Shown here piece after piece: positions 25,706-32,348 of a stretch of DNA of 32,348 nucleotides (positions within the stretch are counted from its first letter, which is position 1; each line of letters starts with the position of its first letter). The position numbers were made by a program, and so were the translations under genes. Source of the stretch: Frankiales bacterium (GTDB lineage Bacteria; Actinomycetota; Actinomycetes; Mycobacteriales; SCTD01); assembly GCA_025965475.1 (NCBI GenBank), contig JAOPWV010000086.1:1-32348 (forward strand), read 5' to 3'. The notes under the pieces were generated by a model. That model saw only the letters and a program-made list of their open reading frames with translations, ran no database searches and had not been told where the DNA came from.

Positions 25706-26158
25706 ATGAGCGACGACAAGACCTTCCTGGACCTCGCCATCGAGCAGGCCCGCATCGGCCTGGCCGAAGGCGGGATCCCGATCGGGGCGGCCCTGGTCGT
25801 CGACGGCGAGGTCCTCGCGGTCGGCCGCAACCGGCGGGTCCAGTTGGGCAGCGCGATCCGGCACGGCGAGACCGACTGCCTCGAGAACGCCGGCCGCCTG
25901 CCGGCCAGCGTCTACGCGCGGGCCACGATGTACACGACGCTGTCGCCGTGCCCGATGTGCACCGGCGCGATCCTGCTGTACGGCATCCCGCGGGTCGTCA
26001 TGGGCGAGAACGCCACCTTCGTGGGCGGCGAGGACACGCTGCGCGCCGGCGGGGTCGAGCTGGTCAACCTCGACTCGGCGGAGTGCCGCGACCTCATGGC
26101 CGGCTTCATCGCGGACCGGCCGTCGCTGTGGAACGAGGACATCGGCGTCGAGGAATGA
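25706..26158 (+). CDS. Cytosine deaminase, yeast Fcy1 type
   Basis: A 150-residue zinc deaminase of the CDA fold. It resembles yeast Fcy1 along its length rather than E. coli CodA (an unrelated amidohydrolase). Zinc ligands and catalytic residue are visible: His53 and Glu55 (RHGETDCLENAGRL), then Cys82 and Cys85 (TTLSPCPMCTGAILLYGIPR). The C-terminal FIADRPSLWNEDIG also matches the yeast enzyme's end. The reaction is cytosine to uracil plus ammonia, feeding the uracil-oxidising branch. The ATG at 25706 has GGAG at a 5-base gap. The stop overlaps the next gene as ATGA. Action on another aminopyrimidine or on creatinine-like compounds is less likely but possible. Confidence 0.9.
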   Translation: MSDDKTFLDLAIEQARIGLAEGGIPIGAALVVDGEVLAVGRNRRVQLGSAIRHGETDCLENAGRLPASVYARATMYTTLSPCPMCTGAILLYGIPRVVMGENATFVGGEDTLRAGGVELVNLDSAECRDLMAGFIADRPSLWNEDIGVEE

Positions 26159-27048
26159 CCTCGGCATCGGGCAGGGTCCGACCGACCTCACCGACCTCAT
26201 CGCCGGCCGGGCCACTCGTGGTCGTCGCGGGTGCGGCCGGCAAGACCGGGCTGGCCGTGACCCGGGCAGCGACGGCGGCCGGGCTGCGGGTCCGCGGGCT
26301 CGTCCACCGTCCGGAGCAGCGCGACGTGGTCCTCGCAGCCGGCGCCGTCGAGGCGGTCGTGACCGACCTGCGCGACGAGGCGTCGTTGACGGCGGCGTAC
26401 GGCGGGGCCGATGCGGTGTACCACCTGGCGCCGAACGTCGACGCCGAGGAGGTACCGCTGGGCGCCCTGGCCGTCCACGTGGCGCGGCGTACCGGCGTGC
26501 GACGGTTCGTCCTTCACTCGGTCATGCACCCGTACGTCCCGACGATGCCGCACCACGTGCGCAAGGCCGAGGTCGAGCACCTCGTGCGGACCAGCGGACT
26601 GCTGTGGACGGTGCTGCAACCCGCGGCCTACGTGCAGAACCTGGTCCCCTCCGACCGGCTCGCCGTGCCGTACTCGGTGGACGCGCCGTTCACCCTCGTG
26701 GACCTGCTCGACGTGGCGGCCGCCGCGGCGCGGGTCCTCACCGAGGACGAGCACCGCTATGCGACCTACGAGCTCGCCGGCCCGACGGTGACGAGCGTGG
26801 CCGACGTCGCCCGGCTGCTGACGGAGCGGACCGGTCGCGAGGTCGCCGCGGTGCGCCTGGACCCGGACGCGTGGCAGGCCGGCCCCGGCGCGGCCCTCCC
26901 GGTCGACGCGGCCCGGGCGCTGCGCGCGATGTTCGACCACTACGACCGGCACGGGCTGGTGGGTGGCTGCCGGCCGCTCGCCGACCTGCTCGGCCGGACG
27001 CCGAACGACGTGCGCGCCGTGATCGAGCGCGAGGTCCCCGCCTCCTGA
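26155..27048 (+). CDS. NmrA-like NAD(P)-binding protein (atypical SDR)
   Basis: A 297-residue atypical short-chain dehydrogenase of the NmrA/NAD(P)H-binding group. The dinucleotide motif is VVVAGAAGKTGLAV near residues 21-34. VTDLRDEASLTAAYGGADAVYHLAPN and the FVLHSVMHPY strand follow. The usual catalytic YxxxK is not evident (HHVRKAEVEHLV occurs where it would be), as in many NmrA members that sense redox state or reduce quinones. ATG 26155 overlaps the deaminase stop, so it is cotranscribed with pyrimidine genes. No step of the proposed pathway needs it. It might sense NAD(P) levels or act on a side product. Confidence 0.8.
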   Translation: MTSASGRVRPTSPTSSPAGPLVVVAGAAGKTGLAVTRAATAAGLRVRGLVHRPEQRDVVLAAGAVEAVVTDLRDEASLTAAYGGADAVYHLAPNVDAEEVPLGALAVHVARRTGVRRFVLHSVMHPYVPTMPHHVRKAEVEHLVRTSGLLWTVLQPAAYVQNLVPSDRLAVPYSVDAPFTLVDLLDVAAAAARVLTEDEHRYATYELAGPTVTSVADVARLLTERTGREVAAVRLDPDAWQAGPGAALPVDAARALRAMFDHYDRHGLVGGCRPLADLLGRTPNDVRAVIEREVPAS

Positions 27049-27066
27049 CCGACCGGTTGGGCGGGT

Positions 27067-27134
27067 GCTGCCAACCACGGGGGCATCCCTCGGCAGCGCT
27101 TGACGTCGCTGCGCGGACGTATCCGCCCTAGCCT
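27067..27134 (+). promoter_or_regulatory. Candidate promoter/activator region of the CoA-transferase operon
   Basis: TCGGCAGCGCTTGACG (27090-27105) matches 12 of 16 bases of the block upstream of hyuA at 15065-15080. TAGCCT (27129-27134) is a good -10 but lies 23 bases after TTGACG, too far for a standard pair, which suggests activator dependence. GTGCTGCC (27065-27072) pairs with GGCAGCGC (27092-27099), with one wobble. Confidence 0.4.
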
Positions 27135-27172
27135 GACGCCCACCGCAAGCCCGTCCGACCGGAGGAAACCGC

Positions 27173-28360
27173 GTGGCCGAGAAGCACTCGAACGGCCCGC
27201 TCGCGGGCATCGTCGTCGTCGACCTGTCGCGGGCGCTCGCCGGCCCGCACGCGGCGATGATGCTCGGCGACCTCGGGGCCCGCGTGATCAAGGTGGAGAC
27301 CCCCGGCACCGGCGACGACACGCGCGGCTGGGGGCCGCCGTTCGTCGGCCCGGAGGACGCGCAGGAGTCGACGTACTTCCTGTCCTGCAACCGCAACAAG
27401 GAGTCGATCACCCTCGACCTCAAGTCCGACGACGGTCGCGAGACCCTGACCCGGCTGGTGCGCAACGCGGACGTCCTCGTCGAGAACTTCCGGACCGGCG
27501 TCCTCGACCGGCTCGGCTTCTCGATGGAGCAGCTGCAGGAGCTGAACCCGCGGCTGGTCGTGCTGTCGATCACCGGGTTCGGGCACGACGGCCCGCAGGG
27601 CGGCCGGCCCGGCTACGACCAGATCGCGCAGGGCGAGGCCGGGCTGATGAGCCTGACCGGGCCGGGGCCGGACGACCCGACCCGCATCGGTGTCCCGATC
27701 GGCGACCTGCTCGCCGGGATGTACGGCGCGTATGGCGTCGCGGCCGCCCTCCACGAGCGGGACCGGACGGGCCGGGGCAAGGTCGTCCGCACCTCGCTGC
27801 TCGCGTCGATCGTAGGGGTCCACGCCTTCCAGGGGACCCGCTACACGGTGACCGGCGAGGTGCCGCGCGCGCAGGGCAACCACCACCCGTCGCTGGCGCC
27901 GTACGGCTCGTTCCGCTGCAGCGACGCCATCGTGCAGGTGGCCGTCGGCAGCGAGAGCCTGTGGCGTGCGTTCTCCCCGCTCGTCGGGCTCGACCCGGCG
28001 GACCCCCGGTTCTCGGTCAACCGGGACCGGGTGCAGCGCCGCGAGGAGCTCATCGACGAGATCAACGCCGCCTTCGCCGAGCGCAAGGTGGACGACGTGC
28101 TCGCCCAGCTCGACGCGGCCGGCGTACCGGCCGGTGAGGTGCGCACCCTGGACCGGGTCTACGAGTGGGACCAGACCCGTTCGCAGGGCCTGCTCGTCGA
28201 CGTCGAGCACGCGACCCTGGGCCGGGTCACGCTGCCCGGGCCGCCGCTGCGTTTCGACGGCGTCGACACCTCCGTCCACCAGGCGCCGCCGACCCTCGGC
28301 CAGCACAACGCGTCCGTACGCCGCTGGCTCGACGAGCAGGACGCGGAGGGGACCGCGTGA
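27173..28360 (+). CDS. CaiB/BaiF family (class III) CoA-transferase, candidate malonate CoA-transferase
   Basis: A 395-residue class III CoA-transferase. Visible family features are LAGIVVVDLSRALAGPHAAMMLGDLGARVIKVE at the start, LVENFRTGVLDRLG, and the likely catalytic Asp178 in GVPIGDLLAGMYG. The enzyme moves CoA from a donor thioester to a carboxylate through an aspartyl-CoA anhydride. The GTG at 27173 has GGAGGA (27161-27166) at a 6-base gap. It overlaps the carboxyltransferase gene by 4 bases (GTGA), so the two probably act in sequence. Malonate is the expected end product of barbiturate cleavage, so malonate to malonyl-CoA is the inferred reaction. Oxalate or another dicarboxylate is an alternative. 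Confidence 0.88.
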   Translation: MAEKHSNGPLAGIVVVDLSRALAGPHAAMMLGDLGARVIKVETPGTGDDTRGWGPPFVGPEDAQESTYFLSCNRNKESITLDLKSDDGRETLTRLVRNADVLVENFRTGVLDRLGFSMEQLQELNPRLVVLSITGFGHDGPQGGRPGYDQIAQGEAGLMSLTGPGPDDPTRIGVPIGDLLAGMYGAYGVAAALHERDRTGRGKVVRTSLLASIVGVHAFQGTRYTVTGEVPRAQGNHHPSLAPYGSFRCSDAIVQVAVGSESLWRAFSPLVGLDPADPRFSVNRDRVQRREELIDEINAAFAERKVDDVLAQLDAAGVPAGEVRTLDRVYEWDQTRSQGLLVDVEHATLGRVTLPGPPLRFDGVDTSVHQAPPTLGQHNASVRRWLDEQDAEGTA

Positions 28361-29859
28361 CCCGCGTCGACCGTCCGGGTGCTCTCGAGCTGCTGGACCG
28401 GGTCCTCGACCCGGGCAGCTGGAAGTCCTGGGACGAGCCACCGTCCGATCCGTCGCCGATCTCGCCCGAGTACGCGGCCGAGCTGGCCGCGGCGCGCGAG
28501 AAGACCGGTCTCGACGAGTCGCTGATCACCGGCAGCGGGACGATCCACGGCCGCCGGATCGCCGTCGTCGCCTGCGAGTTCGGCTTCCTGGCCGGCTCGA
28601 TCGGCGTGGCCGCCGCCGAGCGGCTGGTGCGGGCCGTCGAGCGGGCGACCGCGGAGGGGCTGCCGCTCGTCGCGGCGCCGACGTCCGGCGGCACCCGGAT
28701 GCAGGAGGGCACCGTCGCCTTCATGCAGATGGTCAAGATCTCGGCCGCCGTCGCGCTGCACCGCCAGGCGAAGTTGCCGTACCTCGTCTACCTGCGCCAC
28801 CCGACGACCGGCGGCGTGTTCGCGTCCTGGGGCTCGACCGGGCACATCACGGCGGCCGAGCCGGGCGCGCTGGTCGGGTTCCTGGGGCCACGCGTGTACG
28901 AGGCGCTGTACGGCGAGCCCTTCCCGGCCGGCGTCCAGGTCTCGGAGAACCTGCTCGAGCACGGGCTCATCGACGCCGTCGTCGCACCGGAGGACCTGCG
29001 CCAGATCGCCGCCGACGCGCTCGCCGTGCTGATGGCCCCGCGGGAAGGACTGCCGGAGGTGGCGCCGCTGCCCAAGGAGGAGCTGGCCGACATCCCCGCG
29101 TGGGAGTCCATCCAGCGCTCGCGGCGCGACGGGCGCCCGACGGTCCGCGGCCTGCTGCGGTCGGCCGCCAACACCGTCACCCCGCTCCAGGGCACCGGTG
29201 AGGGGGAGACCGAGCCCGGGCTGCTGCTCGCGCTGGCCAAGTTCGGCGGCGCGCCCTGCGTCGTACTCGGTCAGGACCGCCGGCGCCAGCAGTCCCAGGG
29301 CCCGCTCGGCCCGGCCGGCTTGCGCGAGGCGCGCCGCGGCATGCGGCTGGCCGCCGAGCTGAACCTGCCGCTCGTCACCGTGATCGACACGGCCGGGGCC
29401 GCCCTGTCGAAGGAGGCGGAGGAGGGCGGGCTCGCCGGCGAGATCGCCCGCTGCCTCGCCGAGCTCGTCGTGCTGCCCGCCCCGACGGTCTGCCTGCTGC
29501 TCGGCGAGGGCGCCGGCGGCGGGGCGCTGGCCCTGCTGCCGGCCGACCGGGTGCTGTGCGCGCAGCACTCCTGGCTGTCCCCGCTGCCGCCCGAGGGCGC
29601 GAGCGCGATCATCTACCGCGACACCGAGCACGCCGCCGAGGTGGCGGCCGCCCAGGGCGTGCGCTCGCTGGACCTGCTGCGCAACGGCCTGGTGGACCGC
29701 GTGGTCGCCGAGCGCCCCGACGCCGCCGACGAACCGGCCGCGTTCCTCGCCCGGCTCGGCCAGGTGCTCGAGTACGAGCTGGTCGAGCTGCTGCACCGGG
29801 ACCCCGCCGAGCGGCTGGCCGCCCGGCTGCGGCGCTACCGCACGCTCGGGACCGGATGA
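28357..29859 (+). CDS. Fused beta-alpha carboxyltransferase, candidate biotin-independent malonyl-CoA decarboxylase
   Basis: A 500-residue protein with an AccD-like half (about 1-240) joined to an AccA-like half (about 260-500). The beta half has SGGTRMQEG (110-118), HPTTGGVFASWGS and the SENLLEHGLIDAVV block. The alpha half has VIDTAGA, GEGAGGGALAL (383-393) and LPPEGASAIIYRD. The AccD zinc finger is absent. No biotin carboxylase or biotin carrier gene is nearby, which argues against fatty-acid carboxylase duty. The MdcD/MdcE subunits of malonate decarboxylase use the same fold without biotin transfer. Coupled by overlap to the CoA-transferase, it is best read as malonyl-CoA to acetyl-CoA plus CO2. 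The family is certain; the reaction is inferred. Confidence 0.85.
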   Translation: MTRVDRPGALELLDRVLDPGSWKSWDEPPSDPSPISPEYAAELAAAREKTGLDESLITGSGTIHGRRIAVVACEFGFLAGSIGVAAAERLVRAVERATAEGLPLVAAPTSGGTRMQEGTVAFMQMVKISAAVALHRQAKLPYLVYLRHPTTGGVFASWGSTGHITAAEPGALVGFLGPRVYEALYGEPFPAGVQVSENLLEHGLIDAVVAPEDLRQIAADALAVLMAPREGLPEVAPLPKEELADIPAWESIQRSRRDGRPTVRGLLRSAANTVTPLQGTGEGETEPGLLLALAKFGGAPCVVLGQDRRRQQSQGPLGPAGLREARRGMRLAAELNLPLVTVIDTAGAALSKEAEEGGLAGEIARCLAELVVLPAPTVCLLLGEGAGGGALALLPADRVLCAQHSWLSPLPPEGASAIIYRDTEHAAEVAAAQGVRSLDLLRNGLVDRVVAERPDAADEPAAFLARLGQVLEYELVELLHRDPAERLAARLRRYRTLGTG

Positions 29860-29870
29860 GCCCCGAGGGC

Positions 29871-29946
29871 TGGCGGAAGCCGCCAAAGCAAGGCCGTTCG
29901 TTCGGCATCCCATGCCCGTGGTCGGCGGGCCTCGCGCCCGTACGCT
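29871..29946 (+). promoter_or_regulatory. Candidate internal promoter region ahead of the carbamate kinase
   Basis: A perfect TGGCGG-AAG-CCGCCA inverted repeat (29871-29885) lies 12 bases after the carboxyltransferase stop. GGCAT-CCC-ATGCC follows near 29904-29916, and a TACGCT -10-like hexamer at 29941-29946. The 145-base gap is the longest in this part of the cluster, so the kinase and barbiturase genes may have their own control. The first repeat could instead weaken read-through. Confidence 0.3.
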
Positions 29947-30004
29947 GCGGGAGACCGTCCGGCTCCCGCCGCCGGGTCACCCCCTGTCGCGAGGAGCAGC
30001 CGAC

Positions 30005-30949
30005 GTGCGTGCGTTGATCGCCCTGGGCGGCAACGCCATGACCTCCGCCGACGGACAGGCCACCCCGCAGGCGCAGGAAGGCGCAATCGCGGCGGCCATG
30101 GAACGCGTCGCCGACCTGGTGGCCGCCGGCGTCGATGTCGTCCTGACGCACGGCAACGGGCCCCAGGTCGGCAACCTGCTCGTGAAGAACGAGCTGGCCG
30201 CGCACGTGGTCCCGCCCGTACCGCTCGACTGGTGCGGCGCGCAGACCCAGGCCACCGTCGGCTTCACCGTGCTGGACACCCTGGAGGCCAGCCTGTCCCG
30301 GCGCGGCATCGACCGGCGGGTCGCGGCGGTCGTGACCCGCACGCTGGTCGACCTCGACGATCCCGGCTTCAGCCGTCCGACCAAGCCGGTCGGGCGCTTC
30401 CTGCCGCGCGAGCAGGCCGAGCCGCTCATCGCGCACGGCGAGACGTGGGAGGACCGCGGCGAGAAGGGCTGGCGCCGGGTGGTCGCCTCCCCGCAGCCGG
30501 TGGAGGTGCTGGACGCGCCGGCGGTCGACGCGCTGATCGGGGCCGGCTTCCTCGTCGTCGCCGCGGGCGGCGGGGGCATCCCGGTGGCCCGCCGCGAGGA
30601 CGGCTCGCTGCACGGCGTCGAGTGCGTCCTCGACAAGGACCTCACGGCGGCGCTGCTGGCCCGGACCGTCGGCGCCGACACCCTGGTGATCGCCACCGAC
30701 GTGGACAACGCGATCATCGGCTACGGCACGCCGGACGCCCGTCCGCTCGGCCGGGTCACGACCAAGCAGATGCGTGCGTACGCCGACGAGGGCCACTTCG
30801 CCAGCGGCAGCATGGGCCCGAAGGTCGAGGCCGCGGTGCGCTTCGTCGAGGCCGGCGGCCGGCGCGCCGTGATCACGTCCCTCGACCGCATCACCGAGGC
30901 CGTCACCGGCCCCGACGGCGCCGGGACCGTGATCCAGAACCAGACCTGA
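30005..30949 (+). CDS. Carbamate kinase
   Basis: A 314-residue amino-acid-kinase-fold carbamate kinase. Family blocks are visible in order: ALGGNAM at the N-terminus, [76 protein letters not shown] and [15 protein letters not shown]. It makes ATP from carbamoyl phosphate and ADP, releasing ammonia and CO2. I chose GTG 30005, with GAGGAG (29991-29996) 8 bases ahead and the first strand following at once. An in-frame ATG at 29912 would add 31 unconserved residues. No arginine deiminase or ornithine carbamoyltransferase is present, so the carbamoyl phosphate source in this window is AllFGH, as with E. coli AllK. Confidence 0.92.
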   Translation: MRALIALGGNAMTSADGQATPQAQEGAIAAAMERVADLVAAGVDVVLTHGNGPQVGNLLVKNELAAHVVPPVPLDWCGAQTQATVGFTVLDTLEASLSRRGIDRRVAAVVTRTLVDLDDPGFSRPTKPVGRFLPREQAEPLIAHGETWEDRGEKGWRRVVASPQPVEVLDAPAVDALIGAGFLVVAAGGGGIPVARREDGSLHGVECVLDKDLTAALLARTVGADTLVIATDVDNAIIGYGTPDARPLGRVTTKQMRAYADEGHFASGSMGPKVEAAVRFVEAGGRRAVITSLDRITEAVTGPDGAGTVIQNQT

Positions 30950-31022
30950 GCCGCCGGCGCGCCGGGGGCCGATCGTCCAGACCGTCAACATCGTCAGCCA
31001 GTCCGTACGAGAGGTGGAACCA

Positions 31023-32141
31023 GTGCCAGAGACCCCGCAGCCCATCGAGGTCCGGAAGGTCCCGCTGCTGAACGTGAGCGACGCCTCCGGGCTCGCCCAG
31101 CTCATCGACGACGGGATCCTCGACGCCGACCGCGTCGTGGCGGTCATCGGCAAGACCGAGGGCAACGGCGGCGTGAACGACTACACCCGCATCCTCGCCG
31201 ACCGCGCGTTCCGCGAGGTGCTGGTGGCCAAGGGCAGCCGGCCCATGGACGAGGTCAAGCAGATCCCGATCGTCTGGTCGGGCGGCACCGACGGGATCAT
31301 CTCGCCCCACGCCACCATCTTCGCGACGGTGCCGGCCGAGTCGGCCCCGAAGTCGGACGAGCCGCGCCTGTCGGTCGGCTTCGCGATGAGCGAGAAGATC
31401 CTCCCCGAGGACATCGGCCGCGTGAAGATGATCGAGACCGTCGCCGCCGGCGTGAAGGTCGCGATGGAGCGGGCCGGGATCACCGACCCGGCCGACGTGC
31501 ACTACGTCCAGACCAAGACCCCGCTGCTCACCATCGACACCATCCGGGACGCGAAGAGCCGCGGCAAGAAGGTGTGGACCGAGCACACCCACGAGTCGAT
31601 GGACCTGTCCAACGCCACCACCGCGCTCGGCATCGCCGTCGCGCTCGGCGAGATCGAGATGCCGACCGACGAGCAGGTGATGGAGGACCTGTCGCTGTTC
31701 TCCGCCGTCGCGTCCTGCTCGTCCGGCGTCGAGCTGGACCAGGCGCAGATCGTCGTGGTCGGCAACGTCCGCGGCATCGGCGGCCGCTACCGCATCGGCC
31801 ACTCGGTCATGAAGGACGCCCTCGACCAGGACGGCATCTGGGAGGCGATCAAGGCGGCCGGCCTCGAGCTGCCCGACCGCCCGCACCACACCGACCTCGA
31901 CGGCCGGCTGGTCAACGTGTTCCTCAAGTGCGAGGCCGACCCCTCCGGCGGCGTCCGGGGCCGGCGCAACGCGATGCTCGACGACTCCGACGTGCACTGG
32001 CACCGCCAGATCAAGTCGGCCGTCGGCGGCGTCACCGCTGCGGTCACCGGCGACCCGGCCGTCTTCGTGTCGGTCGCCGCAGTGCACCAGGGCCCGTCCG
32101 GTGGCGGCCCCGTGTCCGCCATCGTCGACATGGGCGCCTGA
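31023..32141 (+). CDS. Barbiturase / cyanuric acid amidohydrolase family ring-opening hydrolase
   Basis: A 372-residue protein of the small AtzD/TrzD/barbiturase family, built of three pseudo-repeats with a Lys-Ser pair in each. Candidates here are Lys44 (IGKTEGNG) with Ser86 (WSGGTDG), Lys165 (QTKTPLL) with Ser233/234 (SCSSGVE), and Lys331 (RQIKSAVGG) with Ser359 (QGPSGGGP). The reaction would be barbiturate plus water to ureidomalonate. I chose GTG 31023 because GAGAGG (31009-31014) lies 8 bases upstream; GTG 31014 is possible. Family assignment is firm. Barbiturase rather than cyanuric acid hydrolase is inferred from the cytosine deaminase, Mo hydroxylase and UraA-like genes. It is the last gene before a strong terminator. 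Confidence 0.88.
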   Translation: MPETPQPIEVRKVPLLNVSDASGLAQLIDDGILDADRVVAVIGKTEGNGGVNDYTRILADRAFREVLVAKGSRPMDEVKQIPIVWSGGTDGIISPHATIFATVPAESAPKSDEPRLSVGFAMSEKILPEDIGRVKMIETVAAGVKVAMERAGITDPADVHYVQTKTPLLTIDTIRDAKSRGKKVWTEHTHESMDLSNATTALGIAVALGEIEMPTDEQVMEDLSLFSAVASCSSGVELDQAQIVVVGNVRGIGGRYRIGHSVMKDALDQDGIWEAIKAAGLELPDRPHHTDLDGRLVNVFLKCEADPSGGVRGRRNAMLDDSDVHWHRQIKSAVGGVTAAVTGDPAVFVSVAAVHQGPSGGGPVSAIVDMGA

Positions 32142-32191
32142 CCGCTACCTCTCCACCCGCTCGCCCGGCAGTGATCACGCGGCCATGAACG

Positions 32192-32228
32192 ACGAACGCC
32201 CCGACCGAGACCCGGTCGGGGCGTTCGT
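32192..32228. terminator. Terminator after the barbiturase gene
   Basis: A perfect 16-bp stem runs ACGAACGCCCCGACCG (32192-32207) with its complement at 32213-32228 and loop AGACC. It lies 50 bases after the barbiturase stop. No T-tract follows on the plus strand. It could also serve a convergent minus-strand gene ending at 32266. Confidence 0.82.
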
Positions 32229-32265
32229 GTCGTGCGGGCTGGCTGAGCTCTTCTTGGCGGGCTGC

Positions 32266-32348
32266 TTAGCGGGCCCTGCGGGCGGCCGGCGCCTGACCGG
32301 CGCGGGCTGCCAGCTCGGCCCGGGTGCGGGCCGGGCCGGCCGGGGTGC
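32266..32348 (-). CDS. Possible C-terminal fragment of a convergent gene, unidentified
   Basis: On the minus strand one frame runs from the window edge to a TAA at 32268-32266 and reads TPAGPARTRAELAARAGQ followed by APAARRAR. The stop lies 37 bases from the strong hairpin at 32192-32228, a sensible position for a gene end. Only 26 residues are visible, so no family can be named. Another minus-strand frame, ending in a Lys-rich AKQPAKKSSAS stretch, also stays open here but runs through the terminator, which makes it less likely. Confidence 0.35.
   Translation of the reverse strand, partial: TPAGPARTRAELAARAGQAPAARRAR

Noticed and set aside
28357-29859. Ordinary acetyl-CoA or propionyl-CoA carboxylase for lipid synthesis
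   Set aside because: No biotin carboxylase or carrier nearby, fused subunits without a zinc finger, and coupling to a CoA-transferase in a catabolic cluster.
30005-30949. Arginine deiminase pathway carbamate kinase (arcC)
   Set aside because: No arcA or arcB is nearby; the plausible carbamoyl phosphate source is AllFGH.
31023-32141. Cyanuric acid hydrolase of s-triazine degradation
   Set aside because: Same family, but no biuret or allophanate hydrolase is present, and cytosine deaminase and the uracil genes favour barbiturate.

Overview
The window is high-GC DNA (roughly 70% by eye) with GC-ending codons, many GTG and TTG starts, and many 4-base gene overlaps (ATGA, GTGA, TTGA). This suggests an actinobacterium. 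A chemoreceptor tail at the left edge hints that it is motile. I cannot name the species.

Layout. 1-1951: a chemoreceptor C-terminus fused to a STAS-like domain, and an MFS exporter; both look unrelated to the rest. 1991-5849 (minus): a tightly overlapping allH-allF-allG operon, the oxamate/oxalurate carbamoyltransferase type. It is divergent from a PucR-family regulator (5885-7645). 7862-9325: a UraA-type uracil permease ending in a strong terminator. 9494-15024: a three-subunit molybdenum hydroxylase, a CoxG-like protein and a nitrilase-superfamily amidohydrolase. 15185-19176: hydantoinase/oxoprolinase subunits HyuA and HyuB, ending in a bidirectional terminator. 19223-20824 (minus): a second PucR-family regulator, divergent from a BMP-type nucleoside/nucleobase ABC importer (20992-25662). 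25706-32141: a yeast-type cytosine deaminase, an NmrA-like protein, a CaiB-type CoA-transferase, a fused carboxyltransferase resembling acetyl-CoA carboxylase, a carbamate kinase and a barbiturase-family ring-opening hydrolase, closed by a terminator. A fragment of a convergent minus-strand gene may occupy the right edge. No intergenic stretch exceeds about 220 bases; I saw no tRNA, rRNA, CRISPR or insertion sequence.

How the genes may work together. The set reads as a nearly complete oxidative pyrimidine catabolic pathway: import (UraA, BMP-ABC), cytosine to uracil (deaminase), uracil to barbiturate (Mo hydroxylase), barbiturate to ureidomalonate (barbiturase). No recognised ureidomalonase is present. 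Instead there are AllFGH and a carbamate kinase, which in allantoin fermentation convert oxalurate to oxamate plus carbamoyl phosphate and then ATP. Ureidomalonate is the one-carbon-longer homologue of oxalurate. I therefore infer an energy-conserving branch: ureidomalonate + Pi to malonamate + carbamoyl phosphate; carbamoyl phosphate + ADP to ATP; malonamate to malonate + ammonia (nitrilase-type amidase); malonate to malonyl-CoA (CaiB); malonyl-CoA to acetyl-CoA (biotin-independent carboxyltransferase-type decarboxylase). The family assignments are visible in the sequence. The assembled route and the substrate shift of AllFGH are inference. HyuAB and the NmrA-like protein are not placed by this model.
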